From contig CAJXUS010000026.1 in the NCBI GenBank assembly GCA_913060675.1, forward strand, positions 1 through 56,472: 56,472 nt of DNA, given 5' to 3'. A program made the translations under genes and the position numbers. The notes under the pieces were generated by a model. That model saw nothing but the letters and a program-made list of their open reading frames with translations, was not told the origin of the DNA and did not search any database. Numbering within the stretch: the stretch's first letter is position 1; each line of letters opens with the position of its first letter. Positions 16,889 to 25,119 of the stretch are shown here, piece by piece. The stretch comes from an uncultured Rhodospirillales bacterium (GTDB taxonomy: Bacteria > Pseudomonadota > Alphaproteobacteria > Kiloniellales > Kiloniellaceae).

Positions 16889-18448
16889 GTGAAAACTCAA
16901 AGTACTGTGGCATTAGGCAACGAATACAAGGCAAGGCGGTCCCGTGTCAATCGGGCGCTGCACTCTCTTATTGCCAAATTCGTCATCATGGTATTGGTGT
17001 TTTTTGCGGTGCCAGCACTACTTTATCAAGAGTTTCGCCAAGCAGATCTCGATCGCCAAAACATCGTTTTGACAGCGGTTAGAGAGCAAGGACGCTTGAT
17101 GGCTGAAAGCCTCCGGCCAATGCTAGAGAGGGCAGAACCTTCCTCTCTTTTGGAATTACCCGAAGAAATTGAACGGATCGCAACTAAAGGTAACGGCATA
17201 AAGGTGCTTTTCCGACCTGCGGGTGAAGAGGGTGTGCAGGGGGTCTTCTTTGTTGCTTCCGAGCCTCGTCTCTCACCTGATGAGCTGCGAAAGGAAAGAG
17301 CAGCCCTTGTCGAACAAGGGGTGTTTGATAACCTCACAGCTAGTTGCTTGATTGAGCGCCCGATGGCGATACGCCATTTACGTCCAAGTGGGGTGGAAGA
17401 GCTATTAACCTCCATGACCGCAATCCAGACCGATGCAGGGTGCTGGGCTGTCATTGCGACACAGTCAGCGCAAGTTTTTCTTGGCTCTTCGATTGGCCAA
17501 CCCTATTGGAAAACTCTAGAAGTACAGATCGCTTCGGCCATTTATCTTGGTATGGCATTTATACTGGCAATCCTTGTTTTTACGGTTTGGCGGGATTTGT
17601 CTCGGTTTCGTGATCTTGCACGGGGGATTCGAGAGGGCAGGGTTGGTAAAAGCAGCTTTATGGTTGGAAATAAAGTTCCTGAACTCGAACCTGTCGCTTA
17701 CGAATTTGACCGTATGACACACACTTTGCGTGAATCTTCAGACTCTATTCGACGGGCAGCAGAAGACAATGCGCATGCATTTAAGACGCCGCTTGCAATA
17801 ATTCGTCAAGCTCTTGAGCCTCTTAATAAAACTGTTGAGCCTGAAAATAAGCGGGCACAGCGTGCCTTACAAGTTGTTGAAGAAGCTCTGGATAGATTAG
17901 AAAACCTGGTCTCCACCGCAAGGCACTTGGAGCATACCTCCGCAGAACTCCTTGATCCTCCCCGTGAAAATATCGGCCTCTCAGCCTTATTGTTACGAAT
18001 GTTAGAGGCTTATAACGTCAGTTTTTCCGAACAGGGCGTTATTCTCCAAAGCTCTATCGATCATGAGATTTCGGTGTTGGCTGGCGAAGATATGCTCGAG
18101 ACAATTTTGGAAAACATCATTGATAATGCCCTCGAGGTTTCCCCACGCGGAACAACCGTCACCGTAGAGTTGATCAATGGTAAAAAGACTGCTGAGCTTG
18201 CTGTACGGGACCGTGGACCTGGTGTACCAGAAAGTGAACTGGAGCGAATTTTTGAACGTTATGTTTCCTACCGACCACGTAAGTTGAGTCAGGACCAGGA
18301 CGAACCGATTAATAACGAGAACCATATGGGAATTGGGTTATGGATTGTTCGACGAAATGTTGAAGCTATCGGTGGCTATGTTCGTGCCGAAAATCGCCAA
18401 GACGGCGGTCTTTCCATCATAGTTTCTCTTCCTCAGAATGATGAATAA
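16889..18448 (+). CDS. Sensor histidine kinase
   Basis: The 519-residue membrane kinase has TM1 (about residues 30-46), a periplasmic domain to about 212, TM2 (about 213-233, ending VFTVWRDLSRF), HAMP, and a kinase core. The H-box is NAHAFKTPLAIIRQALEPL (His near residue 294), which is the PhoQ-like HAxKTPL form rather than the common SHELRTPL. HATPase motifs NIIDNALEVS, RDRGPGVP and GIGLWIV are complete. Start is the GTG at 16889 with AGGAAG upstream. Partner of the regulator just upstream. The signal is unknown. Confidence 0.92.
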   Translation: MKTQSTVALGNEYKARRSRVNRALHSLIAKFVIMVLVFFAVPALLYQEFRQADLDRQNIVLTAVREQGRLMAESLRPMLERAEPSSLLELPEEIERIATKGNGIKVLFRPAGEEGVQGVFFVASEPRLSPDELRKERAALVEQGVFDNLTASCLIERPMAIRHLRPSGVEELLTSMTAIQTDAGCWAVIATQSAQVFLGSSIGQPYWKTLEVQIASAIYLGMAFILAILVFTVWRDLSRFRDLARGIREGRVGKSSFMVGNKVPELEPVAYEFDRMTHTLRESSDSIRRAAEDNAHAFKTPLAIIRQALEPLNKTVEPENKRAQRALQVVEEALDRLENLVSTARHLEHTSAELLDPPRENIGLSALLLRMLEAYNVSFSEQGVILQSSIDHEISVLAGEDMLETILENIIDNALEVSPRGTTVTVELINGKKTAELAVRDRGPGVPESELERIFERYVSYRPRKLSQDQDEPINNENHMGIGLWIVRRNVEAIGGYVRAENRQDGGLSIIVSLPQNDE

Positions 18449-18484
18449 TTTTAACTTTTCAGATAAGTGAAAAGGTGCGTTTAT

Positions 18485-18553
18485 CCAATAGACCTGGCTA
18501 AGGCTGGCCAATAGACCTGGCTAAGGCTGGCCAATAGACCTGGCTAAGGCTGG
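18485..18553. repeat. Three perfect copies of a 23-bp tandem repeat
   Basis: The unit CCAATAGACCTGGCTAAGGCTGG occupies 18485-18507, 18508-18530 and 18531-18553 without a mismatch. It covers the 3' end of the MATE gene, whose stop codon lies in the middle copy. With a single copy the frame would end two codons earlier, so copy number barely alters the protein. Confidence 0.97.
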
Positions 18554-19831
18554 ATAGTATCTTAATAAGGTAAGGCCGCGAGAGGCCATATAGATAGCCA
18601 TAGATAACCAGAGGCCATTATTTCCCCATAGAGGCACAAATAACCAGCAACTGCCAAGGAAGATAATAAGACACTGGATCATCGCATTTCGGAGTTCTTT
18701 GGTCTGTGTCGTGCCTATAAAAATACCGTCCAGTTGGAAGCTTGCGACACTAATCATGGGTAACAAGATAACCCATAAAAGATAGATATGAGCCGTTTCT
18801 TTCACGCTGTTGATGTCGGTAAACAGGTTGATGATTGCAGGCCCGGTGATATAGAAAATCAATGAAAATACGATAGAGGTAATTAGAGCCATAAAGCTAC
18901 TCGCTTTTACGGCGCTTCTGAATTCGTGGTTGTCTTTCTTGCCCTTTGCATAACCTGTCGTGATCTCGGCGGCATGAGCGAAACCATCCAATCCGTATGA
19001 AGAGAAGTACAAGAAGTGCATAAGAACAGCATTTGCAGCAAGGGTATTATCACCTAGGCTTGCGCCAATACGGGTGAAGTATGCAAAGGAAAAAATCAGG
19101 CATAGGGTACGAATAAATATGTCTCGGTTGACTGTGAAAAGCGACCGAATGTGGGCGGCCTCAAATACATTTTTCCAGTTGATGTTTTGATCTAAGAAAT
19201 AAGAGCGTTTGAGAATAATCCAAACACCAGCTACGAGGCCAGTGGCTTCCGCGATTACTGTGGCTAACGAAACGCCTTCAACTCCCCAACCAAGTTCGAC
19301 GACAAAGAAAAGGTCCAGGAGGATGTTTACCGTGTTTATAAGGACTTGCAGTATAAAGGTTAAACGGGGTTCTCCTTTGCCAATTAACCAACCGATAACG
19401 GCATAGTTGGCAAGGGTGATTGGGGCACTCCAAATCCTTATGTAGCTATAATCAAGGGATAGAGAACGTACTTGTTGGCTCCCGTCTATCAAATCAACAC
19501 AGAGTTTCAGCAAGGGAATTTGGAAAAGTATTAAGAGGCAACCGAGCGCTACAGACAGAGCTATCGGACGAAGCAAGGAAGCTTGTTGCTCATCCTTATT
19601 ACCAGCACCAAAAGCTTGTGCGGTAAAGCCGACAGTCCCCATTTTGAGAAAGCCAAATCCCCAAAACAAGAAGCTGAAAATTGTGCTGCCCACGGCAACG
19701 CCGCCTATATATGCGGGGTCGGGTAAGTGCCCCATTACAGCAGTATCAACAGCCCCCAAAAGAGGGACAGTCAAATTTGAAATTATAAGGGGGGTCGCCA
19801 GAGCGAGAATGCGTTTGTATTGGTCGGTCAA
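18521..19831 (-). CDS. MATE family efflux transporter (DinF-like)
   Basis: The 436-residue protein has the hydrophobicity of a 12-helix MATE transporter and the DinF-type opening ILALATPLIISNLTVPLLGAVDTAVMGH. FGAGN and a repeat-half symmetry (second half from about residue 225) are visible. It exports organic cations or drugs by Na+ or H+ antiport across the inner membrane. The start is TTG at 19831 with AGTAGG upstream. The C-terminus (ARSIGQP) lies within a 23-bp triplicate repeat; the last two residues exist only because of the duplication. Confidence 0.92.
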   Translation of the reverse strand: MTDQYKRILALATPLIISNLTVPLLGAVDTAVMGHLPDPAYIGGVAVGSTIFSFLFWGFGFLKMGTVGFTAQAFGAGNKDEQQASLLRPIALSVALGCLLILFQIPLLKLCVDLIDGSQQVRSLSLDYSYIRIWSAPITLANYAVIGWLIGKGEPRLTFILQVLINTVNILLDLFFVVELGWGVEGVSLATVIAEATGLVAGVWIILKRSYFLDQNINWKNVFEAAHIRSLFTVNRDIFIRTLCLIFSFAYFTRIGASLGDNTLAANAVLMHFLYFSSYGLDGFAHAAEITTGYAKGKKDNHEFRSAVKASSFMALITSIVFSLIFYITGPAIINLFTDINSVKETAHIYLLWVILLPMISVASFQLDGIFIGTTQTKELRNAMIQCLIIFLGSCWLFVPLWGNNGLWLSMAIYMASRGLTLLRYYPALARSIGQP

Positions 19832-20007
19832 AAAAACCTACTGGGTCAATATGGTTAGAAAATTCTACATGAAACTAGAATAGGTCAGGCAGCCCTTTTA
19901 TAATCGAACTTTAAGGACTGCCCTACATATATATTCAGTATGGCTTGATGTTTAACAAGTATGTTTACCTGTTACTCTTCACCATTGTATTTTGGCTCTT
20001 GTTGCCT

Positions 20008-20349
20008 TTAGCTATGGTATCTTTTGCGAGACCTAGAGTTTCGACGACAATTGGACAAACGAGATTGGGGATATTCTGCCGTTTGTCGTAGGAAGCCGAG
20101 AGTTTTTAGGGCTCCCTCGTTGGATTTCGCGGCTAAACCCTCATATTTAGTCAACAAACGCTTGGCCGCTAGTGCAGGATCGAGTTCATTGGGGAGGCTA
20201 AGAATCCAGGCCAAGATAGCATCCTCAGCAGGTGATAATTGGATACTGTCTATCGTAACCATCTGATGAATAATGGATTTAGGATCATCATTGATTCTGG
20301 AATGAGTAAATTTATCAGAAAAACTGATATCAGTAGTAATGGTCGACAT
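20008..20349 (-). CDS. Hypothetical protein, 113 residues
   Basis: I do not recognise this family. The start at 20349 is chosen because GGAGGAGATAAAACA directly precedes the ATG; a longer frame back to 20421 lacks such a site. The central part (about residues 25-85) is helical, with SPAEDAILAWILSLPNELDPALAAKRLL. The last 25 residues are basic (SRLSNCRRNSRSRKRYHS-like), which suggests nucleic-acid or membrane contact. It is a soluble single-gene unit with no signal peptide or membrane segment. Confidence 0.7.
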   Translation of the reverse strand: MSTITTDISFSDKFTHSRINDDPKSIIHQMVTIDSIQLSPAEDAILAWILSLPNELDPALAAKRLLTKYEGLAAKSNEGALKTLGFLRQTAEYPQSRLSNCRRNSRSRKRYHS

Positions 20350-20610
20350 TGTTTTATCTCCTCCGGTGCACCCCGCCCGGGTTAGTGGTTGAACAATGCG
20401 ATGGCAGGTCTCCTGGCTCATGGATCAACAACATTTGCCTTTCCTTCCCGATCTTTAAGTTCAAGACCAGTGGGTAACATGACAATGTCTAACCATTTAC
20501 AGTTGCGGGGGCAGCTTTGGATTCAGTCTTTTACGACGTCACCAAATTCCCTTTTCATCCCATAGGGGGAACCTCGCGATTTAGGAAACGTTACTTGAGG
20601 AACAGGGAAT

Positions 20611-20751
20611 ATGTCAATTGCAAGAATGAGATTGGTTCATAATTATGATCTGGAAGGCTCAAACGTCTTCAAATATGTCGCGTATATCATACAAGGCGTT
20701 GTTGTCTTGCTGTGGATGTCAGGATTCTTGTTTTTTTACGTCATAGAATAA
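20611..20751 (+). CDS. Putative 46-residue membrane protein
   Basis: An ORF of 46 codons starts at ATG 20611 behind GAGGAACAGGGA. The protein has a polar N-terminus (MSIARMRLVHNYDLEGSN) followed by one strongly hydrophobic segment (about residues 21-45, rich in V, L, I, F and Y) that looks like a single transmembrane helix. It overlaps the 3' end of the convergent lytic transglycosylase gene by 33 bp. Small one-helix proteins of this form are common but often missed. No family recognised; chance coding cannot be excluded. Confidence 0.45.
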   Translation: MSIARMRLVHNYDLEGSNVFKYVAYIIQGVVVLLWMSGFLFFYVIE

Positions 20752-21585
20752 TCGTGTTGCGATTGAGCGATTATCTAGAGAGTAGGGGGCAAGAATAGGT
20801 TGTTGCGTATTGGTGATCCCACCCGTTGAATTTTCATTTCCATTACGAGTTTCTTCAGAGGACGCTTTTTTTCTAGGGCTCGACTTGGGAAGAGTTTTAA
20901 TAAGCTCAGGAGTAATCTCTGTCTTGATGTGTGTCACAGGAATTGCGCCGGGTTTTCTCGCTTTTTGGGCACTTTTTTTCCGAGCCTTCTTTTCTAGGGC
21001 AGCGAGTCTCATTTCTTTATTTAGGCGATGTTTTTCATCTCGCCAGGCTTTCAGAACTTTACGTCTGTAAGGGGTGCTAAACTCTTGATTATAGGAATGA
21101 TAACGTCCAACTGCGGAAGTCCATGACGGTGACCTTTTTCGAAGATCCACGAGAAATTGAGCGGCATAGGCAACATTCTTCTGAGGATCAAAAGCTTCTT
21201 CAAGGGAAGCGAAAGCCTTGGAGTGATGATGCAGGTTAACTTGCATACACCCAACGTCGATATTTCTTACGCCTTTGGCTTTTAGCATACGTACTTCGCT
21301 AATCGCGGCTTCTTTAGAGTGGAGATATCGGCCTTTTCCCTCTGCCATTACTGTCCAGGGCCAGGCAACTCTTGCCCCTTTATCTTTGTCCCACTTTCCT
21401 GATTCAACCAGGGATATTGCGCGAAGAAGGTGAAGAGGAATGGTTTTTCGCATTTCCGTTTTGGTTATAATGCCAGCACAAATGTCGCTATCCCCTTTGA
21501 TCTCTAAGGATAGTGCTTGTTGGCCTGTCATACCGGTGGCCAATATGCTTGCGCTGAAAAATAAAACAAAATTGCGGGGTACCAT
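20719..21585 (-). CDS. Lytic transglycosylase (SLT domain), secreted
   Basis: The 288-residue protein has a signal peptide (residues 1-26, cleavage near ALSLE) and a lysozyme-like SLT domain (about 35-165). In the domain LLRAISLVESGKW holds the catalytic Glu (near residue 63), followed by NIDVGCMQVNLHHH and VGRYHSYN. A Lys/Ala-rich tail (about 185-288) has no domain. Such proteins cut peptidoglycan in the periplasm, often to let flagella, pili or secretion systems through. No such apparatus is adjacent; the Tad-type genes are 14 kb away. Confidence 0.9.
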   Translation of the reverse strand: MVPRNFVLFFSASILATGMTGQQALSLEIKGDSDICAGIITKTEMRKTIPLHLLRAISLVESGKWDKDKGARVAWPWTVMAEGKGRYLHSKEAAISEVRMLKAKGVRNIDVGCMQVNLHHHSKAFASLEEAFDPQKNVAYAAQFLVDLRKRSPSWTSAVGRYHSYNQEFSTPYRRKVLKAWRDEKHRLNKEMRLAALEKKARKKSAQKARKPGAIPVTHIKTEITPELIKTLPKSSPRKKASSEETRNGNENSTGGITNTQQPILAPYSLDNRSIATRLFYDVKKQES

Positions 21586-21677
21586 ATTACTTCTCCTCTC
21601 CCCCTCTTTCTAAGCAATGTCTATGCCAAGATGTTTTTACATAAACTATGTCGTTGAGTGGATTAGTCCAATAGCTC

Positions 21678-21851
21678 TCAATCCGTTTGAATTGGCAGCA
21701 TTCTTGGGAGAATTTCCCAGCTTGCTTGGGGGAACCGACGCGTTACACGACGTATATAGCTTTTGGCTTCACATTCTTTGATAGCCAAGATTTTTACCGG
21801 TTTTTGATTTCTACGGATGAGGAAATCCTGACGGTGCTCTTGTTCTAACAT
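21678..21851 (-). CDS. Small basic protein, 57 residues
   Basis: A 57-codon frame opens at ATG 21851 directly behind a strong AGGAGGAGAAA ribosome-binding site and ends with TGA at 21678. The protein is basic (KPVKILAIKECEAKSYIRR, then VTRRFPQASW), has no membrane segment or signal peptide, and contains one Cys. It stands alone between the transglycosylase promoter and a non-coding stretch. I recognise no family. The strong start signal makes coding likely. It is about 90 bp upstream of the transglycosylase on the same strand, so they may be co-transcribed. Confidence 0.6.
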   Translation of the reverse strand: MLEQEHRQDFLIRRNQKPVKILAIKECEAKSYIRRVTRRFPQASWEILPRMLPIQTD

Positions 21852-22258
21852 TTTCTCCTCCTGGGTTCGGGGTTTGCTTAAACCTCTGCAAATTTAAGGC
21901 CAAAGGAGGTTGGAAAGTCGGTTAAAGATGATTTTTGATTGCGCCCTGGCTGAGGTTATTACAGTGAAAACCATGCAGAAGAGGCGTTTGAGTTTCAATG
22001 TCCGGGATTAAAAAGGTAATTATTATAAATCATTAATGGAAAAGATGTCGTCTAGACGATGAGATTCTTTATGTTGTTTTGCTCCAGAAATTAGTAGGGT
22101 TGCCTACGTATTCAAAAACGCGGATGCTTCATTAATTACAGTAAAGAAACGGTTAATTTTGGGAGGTATTCTAATACTCTTCCCAAATTGACAATTCATG
22201 AGGCAATTTTTGCCAACTTGAAAGTGGTGGTAATCTAATTCGGCGTGGCATTATAAGC
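21852..22258. other. Intergenic stretch with no gene seen
   Basis: About 400 bp of AT-rich sequence before the N-formylglutamate amidohydrolase stop. It contains a 12-bp perfect palindrome TCGTCTAGACGA (22048-22059) but no convincing ORF or RNA gene. Confidence 0.5.
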
Positions 22259-23206
22259 CTAATAGTCGAGTGAGGAGGAATCTATGGCGCCAACTCCTAA
22301 AATGATTTTGTCCATCAAAGATCTAATCAACTCGATTTCTGGACGTCGCTCTATCGTCTCTTCGTCCATATATAAATGCCGCGAAATTTCAATTTGAAGA
22401 CAGTTTATCCCAAGGGAAGGTTCCCCATAGTGTTGGGTTATAAAACCTCCAGGGTAAGGGTTATTGTTTAAAACTCGATAATGTTCGCCCTTGAGGATCG
22501 TTTCGACTGTTTTGCTGATTACGCTTGAACTGGATTTTCCAAATCGGTCTCCAAGCACGAAATCAACTTTTGGCGGCTTGGCGTTATTCTTCGTTGCTTG
22601 GGTAGAGAGATGCGGCATCGAGTGACAATCGATCAGGATACAGAACCCGAACTTTCTTTTTGTGGTATCGACAAGCTGCCGTAAGACTTGATGATAAGGC
22701 CAATAAAATTTTTCAATACGTTCTTTGGCCTCTGCAAAAGTGAGCTTGTCCTTATAAATTTGAGTATCACTGGTCACATTTCGTGCAATTGTGCCTAATC
22801 CAACGGCTACTCGGGGAGAACTTGTATTTACATAACTTGGGAGTTCATCCTCGAACATTTGAGGGTCAAGCTCAAAAGGTTCTCTGTTCGCATCGACAAA
22901 GGCTCTTGGGAAAAGGGCGCAGAGAAGGGGGGCGCCAAGTTTCGGCGCGTTCTGAAACAGTTCGTCGACGAAACTGTCTTCCGACCGCCTTATATTGTGG
23001 CTATCCAACCGAGAGCCCTCAATGAAGGAGGTCGGGTAGTTATTCCCACTATGCGGAGAGGAGAGGACGACAGGTAAAGTCTGTTCTTCAGGCAGGTGTA
23101 GCCGATAAGATTCGGTTTCTTTTAACACACCGATTTTCCGGTCCGTAGTTGTCGGGGCAGAGGGGAGGGAATGCTTATTTCCCATTTCAGTAAAATCAAA
23201 TGTCAT
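22259..23206 (-). CDS. N-formylglutamate amidohydrolase (HutG-like)
   Basis: The 315-residue protein matches the N-formylglutamate amidohydrolase family: LSSPHSGNNYP near residue 48 holds a Zn-ligand His, FVDANREPFELDP near 105, CILIDCHSMPH near 193 and LQIEISRHLYMDE near 273. The family hydrolyses N-formylglutamate to formate and glutamate, the last step of one histidine breakdown route. Here no hut genes are near. Homologues next to cpdR are common in alphaproteobacteria, so the true substrate may differ. It is divergent from cpdR. Confidence 0.9.
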   Translation of the reverse strand: MTFDFTEMGNKHSLPSAPTTTDRKIGVLKETESYRLHLPEEQTLPVVLSSPHSGNNYPTSFIEGSRLDSHNIRRSEDSFVDELFQNAPKLGAPLLCALFPRAFVDANREPFELDPQMFEDELPSYVNTSSPRVAVGLGTIARNVTSDTQIYKDKLTFAEAKERIEKFYWPYHQVLRQLVDTTKRKFGFCILIDCHSMPHLSTQATKNNAKPPKVDFVLGDRFGKSSSSVISKTVETILKGEHYRVLNNNPYPGGFITQHYGEPSLGINCLQIEISRHLYMDEETIERRPEIELIRSLMDKIILGVGAIDSSSLDY

Positions 23207-23396
23207 AAGTTCTCTACCAAGGATCTGGTTGGAACTTTAGGTTTCAATAGTCGTAGCTTCAATCGAACTCTCTTCACTTAATATTATTATGATTTCGTGC
23301 TTATGGGGAAAGGTTACTATAGTCTGTGCAATAACCCAATAAGGGACTGTGGAATTTTGAATAAACATATTGGGTTGGGAAAAAAACTGACGAGTA

Positions 23397-23762
23397 ATGG
23401 CTGATATCTTACTTGCGGAAGATGACGATAATCTGAGGTATTACCTTCACCGTGCCCTGGAGCGGGCGGGGCATACAGTGATTTCTGCTGCTGACGGATT
23501 AGAAGCCGAGGAAACGCTGTCCTTTCACCGTTTTGACCTCGTGTTAACAGATGTTGTTATGCCTGAAAAAAGTGGAATTGAATTAGCCAAGGCCGCACGA
23601 CAATTCCAACCTGATATCAGAGTGATGTTTATCACAGGCTTTTCCGGAATTGTCCTCAGTGAGGCCGAAGGAGCATTTGAAGAAGCAGCACTGCTATCAA
23701 AGCCATTTCACCTTAAAGAACTCGTTCTTCAGGTAGAGAAGGTGCTGTCGAGTTCCGGGTAA
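23397..23762 (+). CDS. cpdR: Response regulator CpdR
   Basis: This 121-residue single receiver domain has the acidic pair in LLAEDDDNLRYYL, the phosphoacceptor Asp in VLTDVVMPEKSG, VMFITGFSG, and LSKPFHLKELV with the conserved Lys. The VMFITGF and LSKPFHL segments are the recognisable CpdR form. In alphaproteobacteria unphosphorylated CpdR primes the ClpXP protease for cell-cycle substrates, and it is fed by the CckA-ChpT relay that also drives CtrA. This fits the CtrA-like box found before the Tad-type genes in this window. Confidence 0.9.
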   Translation: MADILLAEDDDNLRYYLHRALERAGHTVISAADGLEAEETLSFHRFDLVLTDVVMPEKSGIELAKAARQFQPDIRVMFITGFSGIVLSEAEGAFEEAALLSKPFHLKELVLQVEKVLSSSG

Positions 23763-23871
23763 TAGGCGGTATGGATGTAACTATTGTTGAAATCTTCCTT
23801 TAAGGACTTGTCAAACATCTAACAGTTTGATATTTCCCTCTTCACCGAGCGGGGTTAACCCATCGGGTACA

Positions 23872-23946
23872 GGGCGCATAGCTCAGCGGTAGAGCACTTC
23901 GGTGACATCGAAGGGGTCGTAGGTTCAAACCCTACTGCGCCCACCA
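23872..23946 (+). tRNA. tRNA-Val(GAC)
   Basis: A complete cloverleaf is visible. The acceptor arm GGGCGCA pairs with TGCGCCC; the D-arm is GCTC/GAGC. The anticodon stem CTTCG/CGAAG holds the loop GTGACAT with anticodon GAC. The T-arm GTAGG/CCTAC carries TTCAAAC. CCA is encoded at the 3' end. GAC reads valine codon GTC. Confidence 0.97.
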
Positions 23947-23948
23947 TG

Positions 23949-23982
23949 AAAACCTCAAGGGAAACCTTGGGGTTTTTCTTTT
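23949..23982 (+). terminator. Terminator after tRNA-Val
   Basis: AAACCTCAAGG-gaaa-CCTTGGGGTTTTTCTTTT forms a hairpin with a T-rich tail three bases past the tRNA CCA end. Confidence 0.85.
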
Positions 23983-24149
23983 ATCCAGTTCAATGTGATT
24001 TTTTGTAATACACGGTTTTTGTCGATGAGATCTGGTGTCTTGATACCGTTTACAATCAGGGTAACAATCAATCGTGGTTAATAAACACAAAGAACAGCGC
24101 CAAGCCAAAAAAATAAATCTGAACGGATTATTATCTTTTGCGAGGAGTG

Positions 24150-24926
24150 CTAGCTACCATAGTCATTTCGAATTCGTGCGAACTCACCATTTTCTCGAAT
24201 CGTTTTTAGCCCCAGATTGAATTGCTCATTCACCTTTTCAAAATCAGGCCAATTTTTACTAAGGCATATATAAAATGGCACAGACTTTGACCCGGTAACA
24301 GGTAGAAAATCTAACTTTGGCGTCAACCCGATTTCCTGGGCAACAAACTTGGCCGCTTCGGTGCCGACGAAAAATATATCTGCGTTCCCATTTGCAACCA
24401 CTCGAAGGCCTTCTTTCATAGAGTTTACTTTCTCATGAGCAATGCCCAAGCTCGTTAATTCTTTGTCAGTGGCATAATCACTTACTGTAACTACTCTACG
24501 CTGCTCCAGACTTGAAGTCCCTTCAAGCGCCGGATTGCCTTGGTTTTTGCGAACGACAAAAGTTACACTTGCCTCGCTGATTGGGTCGGACCAAATGGCA
24601 AAAGATGTTCGTTCTTCTCTAAAGGCGCAGGTTATAACTGCTGTTGCATCGCCTTTCTCAAGCATAACCATCGCACGTTTCCAGGGTACAAAAGTGGTTC
24701 GGGCTTCAAGCCCTACGGCCTTGAAGGCAGCTTCTGCAATCTCGACATCAAAACCACGCTTTCCGTCAGGAGAATTTTGCATGTCAAAGGGAGGGTAGTC
24801 TCCGGTAACTAAAACAATTGGCTCGGCAACTGACGTTTGAGAAATCAGAACCGAAAATGAGGCTATCAACAGTGCCGTTACAATAGTGATAAAACGTCTT
24901 TTACTATGGGAATCTATGCTGGGCAA
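24150..24926 (-). CDS. Orphan periplasmic solute-binding protein (SBP_bac_3)
   Basis: A signal peptide (hydrophobic stretch ITIVTALLIASFSVLISQ, cleavage near SVAEP) is followed by a type II periplasmic binding domain of the amino-acid/PBPb family, with VTGDYPPFDM, RGFDVEIAEAAF and FVPWKRAMVMLEKGDA. No ATG start exists: TTG at 24926 with GAGGA nine bases upstream is the best choice, and a TTG at 24956 has no ribosome-binding site. No permease or ATPase gene is next to it, so it may serve a distant transporter or act as a sensor protein. Confidence 0.82.
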   Translation of the reverse strand: MPSIDSHSKRRFITIVTALLIASFSVLISQTSVAEPIVLVTGDYPPFDMQNSPDGKRGFDVEIAEAAFKAVGLEARTTFVPWKRAMVMLEKGDATAVITCAFREERTSFAIWSDPISEASVTFVVRKNQGNPALEGTSSLEQRRVVTVSDYATDKELTSLGIAHEKVNSMKEGLRVVANGNADIFFVGTEAAKFVAQEIGLTPKLDFLPVTGSKSVPFYICLSKNWPDFEKVNEQFNLGLKTIRENGEFARIRNDYGS

Positions 24927-25119
24927 AGTGTCGTATCCTCGAAAAGAAGTCGCCAATCAGACTTGATTAGAGATTTTGATTGCTTTCAATAATCATATGA
25001 AAATTTACAGTTAATATATCTTAACACTCTTAAACATATCGACCAACCAACTGGTATCACAAGTGTAAAATGCAGCTAAAGTGAAACCCGCAAGGGAATT
25101 CTTGGTTTCCTTTTACCTG

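Noticed and set aside
16090..18448. Calling the two-component pair ChvI/ChvG
   Set aside because: The kinase H-box (HAFKTPLA) is PhoQ-like and the receiver is only generally similar, so the name is not supported.
20350..20421. Longer 137-residue start for the gene at 20008
   Set aside because: The inner ATG at 20349 has a strong GGAGGAGAT site upstream, while the outer start has none.
22048..22059. 12-bp palindrome TCGTCTAGACGA as an operator
   Set aside because: It is a single copy in a region without a near start codon, and a palindrome of this length can occur by chance.
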